NCBI GenBank assembly: GCA_022575985.1
Contig: JAKSXM010000288.1
Coordinates: 647,501-711,500, forward strand
Direction of reading: 5' to 3'
Source: Anagrus nilaparvatae
Lineage: Eukaryota; Arthropoda; Insecta; Hymenoptera; Mymaridae
Length of the DNA stretch: 64,000 nucleotides
Every line of letters starts with the position of its first letter. Position 1 is the stretch's first letter. Of the stretch, positions 12,851 to 23,371 are shown piece after piece. Made by a program: the position numbers and the translations under genes. The notes under the pieces were generated by a model that searched no databases, had not been told where the DNA came from, and saw nothing but the letters and a program-made list of their open reading frames with translations.

Positions 12851-13111
12851 ATACCACTGCACTTTTATCCTAAAGCAAAAAAAAAATTTTACCTATCTAG
12901 GGCAAAAAAAAATCTATTTTCTACCCCAGAAAAACGTTTTCGCTCATAACTGTTTTAAATTACGGGGGAAAATATGGTAATTTTAAACAAATATTTTGTT
13001 CCTTGTTTAAAAAATAGTTATTTTTTTAATTTTCTTTTTATTTCAGGTCATTGGCAATCCGTTGAGCAAGAAAAAAAATTTGCTTGAAACAAGCAGATTT
13101 TTTTTTCAGTG

Positions 13112-14164
13112 TATATTTTGTCTAATTTTGACCTAACTCATATAATAATATTGGTTTTGACTTTGCATGTATTTGTATGCATAAGCAAGCACAACGAGTG
13201 AATGCAGACCTCGATGCAGACAGCATCCAAAAGTCAAGCTAAATATTTTTTCCCGTGATTTAAAACATAGTTTTGCATAAAATAAACAAAGCGCCTATAG
13301 GATAGAAAATACGGGAGAAAATAGGCTTGTTTCCCTGGATATGTAAAATTTTTTAGTTTTTTAAATGACTGCTTTTTTATCTGAAACGCTTTAAGTGTTT
13401 TCGCTTTTGATAAAAAGTGTCTGAACTCACTTCCATTAAGCATGTTAGGCCATAACAAGTCGAAAATTGAATTTTATTTTTTGCTAAACAAATCACTGTT
13501 TTATTTTTTCGGGTCTAAAAAGCGTGAAAAAAATATAAGAATTTTTCTCGGAATTTTTAATATTCCGTATTTAACATTTTAAATTCTAAAATTTAAATTT
13601 TGAATTGATATGTTATATGAGAGCAAATTTGAGCTGATTGAATAAAAATGTTGTGAAAAATAATATCTAACTCTGTAATAAAAAAAAGAAGTTCGTGTCC
13701 TTTCAGAAACTTTAAAATTATTATGAAGAAAATAAGATAAACTTTGCATGTGCTATTAAATAAAATTTTTAAATTGAGGGTTATCCGCATACATTTTCTT
13801 GCAACCGTCATCAGAATTACCTGGCTCTGGGCTTATTGTAATCAAAACTACCTGGTTTGGTTCATTGACCGATAATAAGCGCTACCCTCTAAAATACAGT
13901 TTGTTACTTAAAAATACTAATTACTTAGATAGATAAGATACGCTTCAATGAAAGTTCATCGTCTGGTGATTGTTCTAACCTAATCTTATCAAAAATCAAT
14001 CAGTTTTACGTTTTGGTGATGCATCATTGTTGAAGAAAAATTGAATACGACTCTAGGCTGTAAAAGAAAAATTCTCTGGATTGCAGTTTTCCATCTTCAG
14101 TTTGATTTTGAATAGTAATTTACGTACAATTCGGGTCATTATTTATTTTTTTATATGGATGAAA
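13112..14164. other. AT-rich non-coding stretch
   Basis: No gene recognised. ATATTGGTTTTGACTTTGCATG at about 13148-13170 is inverted relative to AAGGTCAAAACCAATATTTT at about 16412-16431; this may be a shared repeat end. Confidence 0.4.
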
Positions 14165-14572
14165 CACGGCCAGGCTGCTTTGCTTGAATATTCAAGCAAT
14201 CAATTAAAACAGGTAAAAAAGACTGTAGGAAAGCTTAAATTTTGTTCCCCTCCCTTTTTTTTAAGAGTTATTTGTTTTTATTAAATTTTATAATTTAGTG
14301 AAAAATTTAAAAAGAACAAAATTAATATTATTTATTATGTGTCTAGCAAGGGGAGTTCAATGGAATACCAAATTACACCAAATGGTTATGGATGAGTTTA
14401 AGAATAAATAATATTAATTTTTTTTTTTAAATTTATCACTAAATTATAAAATTTAATAAAAACAAATAACTCTTAAAAAAAAGGGAAGGGAACAAAATTT
14501 AAGCTTTCCTACAGTCTTTTTTATCTGTTTTAATTGATTGCTTGAATATTCAAGCAAAGCAGCCTGGCCGTG
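14165..14572. mobile_element. Near-perfect 408-bp palindromic MITE
   Basis: Two ~170-bp arms match with only a few differences. The left arm starts CACGGCCAGGCTGCTTTGCT (14165) and the right arm ends with its exact reverse complement (14572). The ends resemble those of the foldback element at 51728-53883 (ACGGTAGAGCTGCTTTGGTTGAATATTC against ACGGCCAGGCTGCTTTGCTTGAATATTC), so the two share a terminus type. The high arm identity suggests recent origin or gene conversion. No clear target duplication is visible. The loop is a fragment of another element family. Confidence 0.85.
14347..14402 (+). mobile_element. Terminal fragment of the CAAGGGGAG family in the palindrome loop
   Basis: CAAGGGGAGTTCAATGGAAT, then CCAAATTACACCAAATGG and TATGGATGAGTTTA, matches both ends of the 18000-19074 element. 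Only the outer ~55 bp is present. Confidence 0.8.
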
Positions 14573-15984
14573 AATTTTATGAGGAATTTAGTTACTTTAA
14601 TTATTATTTGGGCTTATAATAGCTGATTGAATTTTCATTTTAAATTTTCATGTTATAGATTCTTTGGTAATTTCATAGCTATTTCACGTTAGAAATATAA
14701 TTTTTAAATACAAATTATTTTAAATAAAAAAAAATAAATCTTCTATTCATAAAACAATATTAAGTAAATCATAAATTTTCCGTAATAGCATTATTACAAA
14801 AACCACACCTCTTAAAACGCCCTATAATACGAAATTACAAAAAGAATTTTAAAACAAAAGATACGACAGGTTTAAGATTATATCACATACTAAAAACATA
14901 GTTTTTTTTAAATATTTAAAAAAAATATTACATTTAATATACCAGGGAAAAAAAACCAAGTCGAAAATCACAACGTCAAAAAAATTTTTTAAAAAATATA
15001 TTTTTTTTAATGATTTTGATCTATATTATGCAGCTCGTTTTCTGCAGAAAAGTAAAAAATGACTGTGGCATAAATTATACGAGAATAAACATATGTGTTT
15101 AGTCATTTTGATAAATCTAAAAAAAATTCTTAATAAAAGCATGCACTTGAAAGTATTATGAATAAGTATTTGTTTATTTAGGTTTAATACACAAAGAAAA
15201 TAAAATTTTCTCGACTATTAGACAGTATAATATTAACTAATTAAATGTCTAGACTCCCGTTTTAATCATTTTTGTTTTCTGGTTTTTCCAAAATATTGAA
15301 TACATTATACTTTAATTACAACTCTCTTTTTGAATAGAAAATATTAGTGTTACTTTTTTTTATGGATTTTACTGTCTAACCTGTGCTTATTATTTATGTC
15401 TAATTTTTATCCTAAACAACAATAATCATCTTAATAATGTTTTGTAAGTTAGAACAATAAGGTAGATTTATGATGTGTTAAAATCAAAAGATGCTTATAT
15501 TTTTAGTAGATCTTTGGTTATGATACACTTTTCACATGCTCTTTTATTTATTTTTAGTTTCATAAATATTACAAGCCCCCCTGCGCTCTGTCGCCAGTCA
15601 AGCTTCTCAGATAATTTTGTTTTTAATTTATTAATAAATATCAATTCTATAAAATGTTAAAAAGAAATTATAAAAAGCTTTTTATTATTTTAATTTCTTA
15701 AAAATACAAAATATATCAGAATTAATCTCGAGAAAAGAATATTTTTATTCACGCTTGAAAGCGATTTACTGTCTCTTGGTGCTACGCTCGCACGTGCATT
15801 CAACTATACGAAGAGTTCAAATTTTATATTTTCTTCTGTTGTTTAAAATATTGTTTTTCATTAAAAGTGAACACTGGCTAAGTTGTAAGGCGGCCATTAA
15901 GCATGTGATGCATCACATGAATAAGTTCATTTTTGCGAATGCGAAGTTTTAAGGGCCGAGGGACGACGTATTCGACATAATTCA
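14573..15984. other. AT-rich non-coding stretch
   Basis: No gene or recognised repeat. The open frames at 15475-15660 and 15755-15952 have no family resemblance I can name. Confidence 0.5.
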
Positions 15985-16440
15985 TAATATATTTAGAACA
16001 ACTATTTATACAAAAAAGGGTAGATAAGGATGCCGTCCAAGTTGGGAAATGGCATTTTAGTGCCCAAGTTATTACTTTTTATGCCCCCCCCCCTGAGGGG
16101 GTAAAACTCGTAGGTGAAACTTTGAACGGAAATTTCTGCACTCGTTTTACGCCTAGATAGGCATAATACTATATTAAGTATCAAGTGTGCAAAGTTTTAA
16201 CATTAGCGAGATCACTGGCTATAGTACTCGTCGCACTATAGTGTCTAAAGTTTCTCGCCCATGATGCTTGAAATAATTTTTGCCCTCCCAGGTGTGGGAC
16301 GAGTGCAAAAAATTCTTTGCCAAGTTTTAAGACCAGGAGGGAAAAAATATTTTAATCACAGGCTAAAATTTGCAAGCTATATCTGCAATCGATCGTGCGT
16401 ATAGCTGCATACAAGGTCAAAACCAATATTTTCTCCCATG
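15985..16440 (+). repeat. Dispersed repeat with related copy at 39870-40070
   Basis: Shared order with 39870-40070: TATATTAAGTATCAA, an AAAGTTTT block, GAGTCTAAAGT / GTGTCTAAAGT, CTCGCCCATGATGCTT / TTCGCCCATGGTGCTT, TTTTTTGCCCTC, and GACGAGTGCAAAAAAT / AACGAGCGCAGGAAAAT. The motif TTTTACGCCTAGATAGGCAT corresponds to TTTTACGCCCGGGAAGGCAT in the other copy. Less AT-rich than its surroundings. No coding sense recognised. Confidence 0.65.
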
Positions 16441-17996
16441 ATTAAAAAATTGCTATTAATATTATTATTTATTGTTATTATAAAAAATGACTTTCTTGAA
16501 AAATTTAGTTGACACTGACAGTGACTAATAAAAAAAATTTAATTAAGAAAAGTCAGAATGATCGATTTTTGATCAAATTTCAGTTATTTATATAGGAACA
16601 GTTAGGTTTTTTTAGACCAAAGCCTACTAAGCATCCTAATCAAAAAAGAACCCAAAAAATTATTTTTTTTTAAGAAATAAAAATGATTAGTGAATCTTAC
16701 TAAACAGTATTTTGTAGTACATCTTTTTCTATTGCAAAATTATATTAGGAGCCGTCAATAATTTACGTAAGACAATATTTGGTATTTTTGACTATCTCTC
16801 CTCGAAAAATAAGATAAATTAAAAATTTATTTATACCACCATTTTTTTAGATGCCTTTTCGAAAAAAATCCAACGTCCCTATACCCGACCTATACCTCCT
16901 AAATTTCCCTTATGCAATCGAACGACTCCCAAATCAAATAAAGATGATAGGGGTATGGATTTTCTTACAACAGGCTTCTAGTATCAGTAAAAATGGCGGT
17001 GAAAATTTGTAATATATCATATACTTTGTAATTTTCTATAAGTCAAAATTATTTTGTAAGAAACGAGGTAATAAATAAAGACCTATTAATGCTCCTTACT
17101 TGTTTTACTTATACGATTGAAGAATTATTCTCGGGTCGACTTCTAAGACAAATAATAAGGGGGTCAGGGATTTTAAATCACCAAAAAGTCATGGCACATA
17201 CAAAAATGAAATTTTTATATTTTTTCTTATTTTAGGAAGTAAGAAGGTGAAAAACTAACATGTAAAATATTTTTATTTCTAAAATATATGTACATTTTAT
17301 ACTTAAAAAAATTGACCAAACTCTCATACCTACAAGAAAAATATAGAAATTTTGATTTTAGAAAAAAAAATTTAAGCGAAAAATTGACTAAGGCTTTTTT
17401 ATTGATTAAGGTTAGAACAAATCGAGGCGAAATTTCGTACAAAGCTTTTTCTACTCCAATTTACTTTATACCTTTTCTTGTAATTTATTTATTCAAATTT
17501 GCCTTAAAAATGTAAGACAATATTTTTCAAGCTTAAATTAAATAATTATCGACAAATTAGTCATGTGTCGGGTTACATCTAAATTCCAAACAGAAAACAA
17601 GCTTTAACAATTATCATCGTTCACCATTCACTCCTAAAAAAAAATAATTAAAAAATTTTGTTTTAATTTTATCTAAAGTGGGAAAATTTTTAGTCTCGTC
17701 AAAGAATTCTTTTATTTTAAAACTTACGATAGTGAAAAGGTTTTGTTTTTTAAATGATTAAAAAAAATAATTAAACATAAAGTTGTAAGTATAAAATAAA
17801 AGCTGCATTTTTTTAAAAGACTTATAGTTTTACATGCTTGAAATCCCCCCCCCCCTCAAGCCTGAAAACATGTTCCATGTTAACATAAGTACACAAAAAA
17901 ACTTGAAGTAACGTAAATTTTGCTTGAATTTTTGGGACTTGTGATTCTTCAAAGAATGATTTGAAAGCCATTTTTTAGGTAAATTTTAGATATTTC
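16441..17996. other. AT-rich non-coding stretch with possible MITE end
   Basis: CCGTCAATAATTTACGTAAG at about 16754 resembles the terminus of the 3405-3717 MITE, but no matching right end was found. A poly-C run near 17847 is followed by AACATGTTCCATGTTAA (about 17868-17884), a fragment of the CATGGAACATG element. No gene. Confidence 0.4.
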
Positions 17997-17999
17997 TGA

Positions 18000-19074
18000 C
18001 AAGGGGAGTTCAATACATTTGGAACAACAAATTACCTCAAATGGATATAGATGAGTTTATTATGTTGAAAAAACATGCCGGCTATCCTACATTCATCCCA
18101 ATGGGCCTTCTGGGCCTAGAAACGCAGGTTTCAATGTTATAAAATAGGGTTTTCGGTAATTTTCAATGAAACGCTTAAGCCTTACAACTTAAACCTCAAA
18201 CACTTCTAGTTATAGTTTCATTTTTTTGGTTTAAGTATATCATCTTTCAAACGCCATAAACCGAATTTTTTGATTTTCTCATCAATGTAGCCAATTAACC
18301 AAATGGCCATTTTTGGCTAAAAATGACCAAGTTTTGAATTGCTGCAAAATTCGTAATTTCTGACAAAAAAGGATTTTACATATCTCGGAAAATTTCTACA
18401 AGCTTCAAGTTTCCAAAAATTTTTTATTCATCTAATTTCCTTTAGTCGTTTTTAAGAAATGGCTCTTCAAAGTTAACATTAAAAACGAGCTTTTTTAAGA
18501 AATCGTAAAATTGGGACTCTGATTTCAAATTATGATATCTGATACACTCAGCGACTATTGGTATTGTGGCAGCACCAACGTTCAAAAGAACAATAGACTA
18601 GTCTATTGTATTTTATTTTATCTGATTAACAAATAATTGAAAAAGGTAGAGTATAGAATTTTCAGAAATTTGAATCTTATGGAAATATTTTGAGTTTTAT
18701 AAAACCCATTTTCGTAAAAAATTACAAATTTGTGGCAGAAGTTTAAAAATTGGTCATTTTTAACCAAAAATGACCATTCAGTTAATTTACTATAGTGATG
18801 AGAGAATTAATGATAAAAATTTGCGGTTTAAAAGGTGCTACTTACACCAAAAAAATGAGACCAACCAGAAGAGTTTTGGTTAACTTGTGAGGTTTTAACA
18901 ATTCATTTAAAATTTAAAAAAAAACCGTATTTTATAACATTGAGCCCTGCGTTTCTAGGCCTAGAAGGCCCATTGGAATGAACGGAGGGTAGTTGGCATG
19001 TTTTTTCAACATAATAAACTCATCCATAAGCATTTAGTGTAATTTGGTGTGCCAAATGTATTGAACTCCGCTTG
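18000..19074. mobile_element. 1.07-kb palindromic element, CAAGGGGAG family, 3-bp TSD
   Basis: Left end CAAGGGGAGTTCAATACATT (18000); right end is the reverse complement of CAAGCGGAGTTCAATACATT (19074). TGA flanks both sides (17997-17999, 19075-19077). The two arms can be followed for several hundred bases, including AAACATGCCGGCT / AAACATGCCAACT, TTCATCCCAATGGGCCTTCT, GGCCTAGAAACGCAGG and ATGGCCATTTTTGGC-type blocks, with a centre near 18560. No transposase is encoded. Superfamily not assigned; a 3-bp duplication fits PIF/Harbinger in length, but TGA is not the usual TWA. Other copies: 5335-5830, 14347-14402 and the outer layer of 31710-38043. Confidence 0.85.
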
Positions 19075-19077
19075 TGA

Positions 19078-20689
19078 ATCCCTGTATAAAAAATTAAGTA
19101 TCATGAACATAAAAATTGCGGAACCCAGCTAATGTTTTTTAATATATCAATATTTATAATTTTATTGTTTTTAAGAAATTTTATTGTTTTCATTTTTGTT
19201 GTATACTAGCGTTTCATGAAAATATTTCAAATTTACCTCAAAAAAAGGGGATTTTAGTGAAATTTCTTGAATAGTCAGAAAGTTGAATCAGAATTTTTTT
19301 CGGTGACATAAAAGCTGGTACAAGAAATTGTCATTAAAATCTGTCAAGCGAAATACCAGATCTTATAAACCTTGTTGATGTTATGTTAATTTCGTTACTA
19401 AACTATGTGCATACGTAAATAAAAAGTATATAAAACCGTGAAAATAGATATTTAACTGATAAGAAGCCTTTTTGTAAATTAATATTGTATCTTAAAAAAT
19501 TTTAAATGTAAAAAAAACATTAAAAATACAACTAAAAAAAGTCCTTGATAACGATAGAATGATTATCGTTCAACTTGTAATCTTGATTAACCAGAACCAG
19601 AAATTAGGCCAGAATCTATAAAAATGATATCGCAAGAAATCCCAAATTCCGAGACTTTTAGACTTAAATAAGGGAGACTTTAGATAGTTTTTTTTAATTT
19701 TTGATTTTTGGTATCGATACAGATAGACTAATTAAAAAATAAAAAAATACTGTAATGTTATTTTAAAATAAAGAAACAAGATATTTTTTTAAAAATTTGA
19801 CTTAAAATTATAATTTTTTGTAATTATACTTTTTTATCTAATGTTGGTTTTACGTTTAAAAAATGACTCAGGATATTAAAAAATCTTTAAAATAATCATC
19901 TATCTAGAAGTACATGCTGCATAAAAGTAAACAAATGTCTACAGACATTATAATGTTTTTTTAAAATCTTTTCTCGAGTCTTTTCTTGCTTTTTTAAATT
20001 ATACGTTTTTTGAAGTTAAATAAGAAGCATAAAAAAACATTGGTAAAACCAAAAACACAACATTTTTTTTTTTAACGATAAAAAATTTGTTGGGAACCGT
20101 GTAACATCGACTTGAAAGCTTTTAAACAAACCGGTATTTTACCAAAAACCAAAAAAAAAATTTATTGTTCGTCAACTTTATTTTTTTTAAAAACTATATG
20201 GTTACCAAATAAAGGTTTTTAAAAAAGTAAGGTTTATATTAATAATAAAAAAAAACTTTTACAAAAAAAAAGAAAAAAGAACGCTAAAATGGATGCTATA
20301 AATTCGTATTAAATAGGCACAGATATATTTTGACAGTTTATAAAGTGCATATGAGTTGTATAATATAGTTAAGTTTTCAAATAATACCCAAAATATTTTT
20401 TCCCTTTTTTTTGAAATATAAATTTAAAAAAAACTTTCCCCATCTTTTTGCCTTGAATATCGCATCCTTTCATTTTTACAACGATTTTAATACTTTTCAT
20501 TTTTAAATTTTATTAGTTTTTAAGCTCACTTTTTTTTCTTATTTTTTTCAAACAAGCACGCAATTCACGGTAAAAATTATTTTTCTTCTATAGAGGCCCA
20601 AAGGAAATCTTCCGTAGATACTGAATCTAGAGTCAAAAAATTTTTTTAAAACTACATACGCAAGAAAATCATCATTTAAGGCTTGACCT
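19078..20689. other. AT-rich non-coding stretch
   Basis: No gene or recognised repeat; many homopolymer runs. Confidence 0.5.
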
Positions 20690-21190
20690 ATAAGCTATTG
20701 GGCCAAAAATATTGGTGCCTTAATTATCATTTTTGACGAATTTTAAATTTTACGCCAAGTTACGTGGCCAAAATAAAAATCTAATGAGAAATTTGGAGGC
20801 CTCGGAAAATTTTACATGGGGATACCAATTTAAGTGTCAAAATTTTAAAGATAAAAGTCATGCACAAATTTTAAAAAATTAATTAAAAAAAAATATATAC
20901 ATTAAAACTTTAAATTTTGAATTTTTACCATTTTCACACAAATCCTTCAAAAGCTACTTAAGGACACTCTGACCAATGAATTTCCAAATAATGGTATTTA
21001 CAGTTTTTTAGAGGTGAGCCTCAGGAAACCAATGGTATGGGTATTTTATCCCCGAGGAATTTTACGAGGAATCCGAATTTTTGCTCAGATTTTCATTTTG
21101 TTAAGTGAATCAACAAAAAATTTTAAATTCGTTATAAATGATATCTTACCCGCCAATATTTTTGGCTCTAGAGCTTTGAAAATTAATTTA
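20690..21190. mobile_element. Diverged palindromic element related to 21451-22240
   Basis: The left part (GGGCCAAAAATATTGGTGCC, ATTTTTGACGAATTTTAAAT, ATGGGGATACC) pairs imperfectly with the right part (GGTATGGGTATTTTATCCCC, AAAAATTTTAAATTCG, GCCAATATTTTTGGCTC). Elements of the arms (CCAAGTTACGTGGCCAA, AAAAATCTAATGAGAAATTT) parallel GGCCAAGTCACGTAACCAAT and AAAAATCTGACCAAAAACTT in the next element, so the two are old and younger copies of one family. Confidence 0.6.
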
Positions 21191-21450
21191 ACCAAAAAAA
21201 TGGATTCATATATGTTGAAAATGTGAAACAGAAAAAATTCAATACCAACATAGAATAATCAAGCGCCAGCAATGTTTATAAATGCATCCAACATTTTTAA
21301 GTGCACCTGTATGCATCCAACCAAATGATTCTTATTTATTTTTGTTCGCTAAAAACGATTTTGAAGGTTTCATCTATTTTCCGATTGCCAGTTTTGCGTA
21401 ATTGTCCAAAACAGGGAAAAATTTTTGCAAATTTATAAAATATTGCTATT

Positions 21451-22240
21451 GAAATTTCCCTGGCTATCCGATTCCGGGGTCAAAATTTTTTTTTTGAGTA
21501 GCGCATACGCGAGGAATCGCTAAGATAGGCTGCTTTTTTTCAAAAGTCGATTTCTCAAATGCCTATTAGTGAAAAATCTTCTAACCAGGCTTAAAATTTT
21601 GCTTAAACCTTATATTTTTTGGCAAAAAAAAAATTTCGATGGGACACTGCTTTTTGGGAGCTCTAGATAAAAAAATAGCAGCTTTCAAAAGATCATTTTT
21701 TAAAAATTTCAAATTTCTGGCCAAGTCACGTAACCAATCAAAAATCTGACCAAAAACTTGGATTCCGCGGGAAATTTTAAATGTTTTTAAGAGCCTTTAT
21801 GTTAAAACAGTGAAATAATAAAGATTTTTCTGATTAGTTTTGAATAATTTGGTATAATTTTCAATTTAAAATTTCGCTGCTTTAACATAAACGCTCTTAA
21901 AAATATGAAAAAATATATCCTTATGTAAAATTTCCTGCGGAATCCAAATTTTTGGTCAGATTTTTGATTGGTCACGTGACTTGGCGGGAAATTTGAAATT
22001 GGTAAAAAATGATCTTTTGAATGGTGCTATTTTTTTATCTAGAGCTCCCGAAAAGCAGTGTCCCATTGAAATTTTTTTTTTTGACAAAAGGAAAATTTTA
22101 AGACTGGTTAGAAGATTTTTCACTAATAGGCATTTAAGAAATCGACTTTTGAAAAAAAACAGCCTATCTTTGCGATTCCTCGCGCATGCGCTACTCAAAA
22201 AAAAATTTTGACCTCGGAATCGGATAGCCATGGAAATTTC
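21451..22240. mobile_element. 790-bp palindromic element, ~340-bp arms
   Basis: Left arm from GAAATTTCCCTGGCTATCCG (21451) and right arm to its near reverse complement CGGATAGCCATGGAAATTTC (22240). Matching blocks inside include GTAGCGCATACGCGAGGAAT / ATTCCTCGCGCATGCGCTAC, GATGGGACACTGCTTTTTGG / AAAAGCAGTGTCCCATTG and GAGCCTTTATGTTAAAACAG / CTTTAACATAAACGCTC. The spacer is about 60 bp. No coding capacity; the opposed open frames at 21956-22231 and 21981-22211 are arm artefacts. No target duplication identified. Confidence 0.85.
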
Positions 22241-22479
22241 CTACCCGGACCTAAAAGGAAAAAATTTTTCATGCTAATGTAAGTTTTTTACAGCAATAAT
22301 AAAAAAAAGTATGACTTATATTTCTTATTTTTTTACAAAACACAAAAATGGCTGCCAAAAATTGATATTTTGCTCTGGGAGGCTAAAAATTGGGCTGGTG
22401 ACTTATTTTTGGTAGTACTTTCAGAAAAAAACACTTTGGGGCAGTTTTGAAGACCCGTACAATATCGCCCTCACTTCAT

Positions 22480-23370
22480 CAAATTAAAAAAAAAAAAAAA
22501 AATAGTTTGAGATTTTTTGATGAAAAAATATTTGAAAAAAAAATTAGATCAAATAATTTGTATTGTTTTATTTATTTTAAATAATTTAAAACAATAAAAA
22601 ATTAAGTTCAGCTCCAATTCTGGTCAATAAAATATTATTTATACTTTTTTAATTCCATAATGGTTGTGAAATATCACCGGTTACAATATTCAGATATTAG
22701 TACTTTAATAGAATTAAATGAGGTATTGCACAAAAAAAAAAATTTTTTAATTTTTTAAAAAAGTTTTTTTAATTTTTTTGTTTTTTTAATTTTGAGAAAA
22801 TAATTTTGCGAAAATTCGCTATCAAATCCAAAAAATTATTATAAACGAACTTTCTAAAACTAGTATTCTCATAGAAATAAATTAGGTACTATGTCCAAAA
22901 AGAAAAAAAAATTGGTGTTTTTTTTATTTTTTTGTGACGAAAATTTTGGAAAAAAAATGCTCAAAAAATTAATTATCAGATTCGAGATATCGAGTAAAAA
23001 TCATACTTTTGAATATAAGTATATTACTTTCATGGAACACCCAAATGAAAAAAAAAAGAACCTGGAGATTTTTTGGTAAAAAATTTTTGAAAAAAAAATT
23101 AGGTCTTAATTCCATAACAAAAGTAAAAATAATATTTTATTGACCAGAATTGGAGCTGAACTTAATTTTTTATAATTCCATAATGTTTGTAAAATATCAC
23201 GGATTACATACATACACACACACATACACACACACACGCACACACATACACACACACGCACACACATACTTTTTTTTTAAACCAGTTTTTTAGCATCCTG
23301 AGGTCTCAAAACGTGCTTATATGCCAAAAAATCAAATACCAAAATTTGACCCATCACAATGTGTAAGTTA
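22480..23370. mobile_element. Second copy of the microsatellite-bearing repeat family
   Basis: Shares with 11374-12310: GAGATTTTTTGATGAAAAAA, ATATCACCGGTTACA, AAAACTAGTATTCTCATAGA, AAATTAGGTACTATGTCC, GAGATATCGAGTAAAAATCA, a CA-rich microsatellite, then GCATCCTGAGGTCTCAAAAC and GTGCTTAT. Internal tandem copies are again ~165-190 bp. It also carries a ~45-bp inverted repeat, TAAGTTCAGCTCCAATTCTG (about 22602) and CAGAATTGGAGCTGAACTTA (about 23147). No coding region. Confidence 0.7.
23208..23271. repeat. Compound CA/CATA/CACG microsatellite
   Basis: Mixed CATACA, CACACA and CACGCA units, in the same place within the element as the 12122-12192 microsatellite. Confidence 0.95.
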
Positions 23371-23371
23371 A

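Larger units (their letters stand above)
11374..13111. mobile_element. Candidate TA-flanked composite element with internal tandem repeats
   Basis: Begins CACTGAAAAAAA at 11374 and ends with its reverse complement at 13111, with TA outside both ends, as expected for Tc1/mariner-type insertion. The inverted match is only about 12 bp, so the boundaries are tentative. Inside are about four copies of a ~165-190-bp unit at 11480-12100 (AAAATTAAGTATCAG, AAACTAGTACTTCCATGG, ATTAGGTACTACGTCC, a poly-A block, then GGTGTTTTTTGTATTTTTT). After these come a microsatellite, the conserved block CTTCCTGAGGTCTCAAAACG, and a copy of the AAATCGCA repeat. No transposase is seen. Confidence 0.4.

Noticed and set aside
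14165..14572. 8-bp target duplication expected for hAT
   Set aside because: Flanks GGATGAAA and AATTTTAT do not match; superfamily left open.
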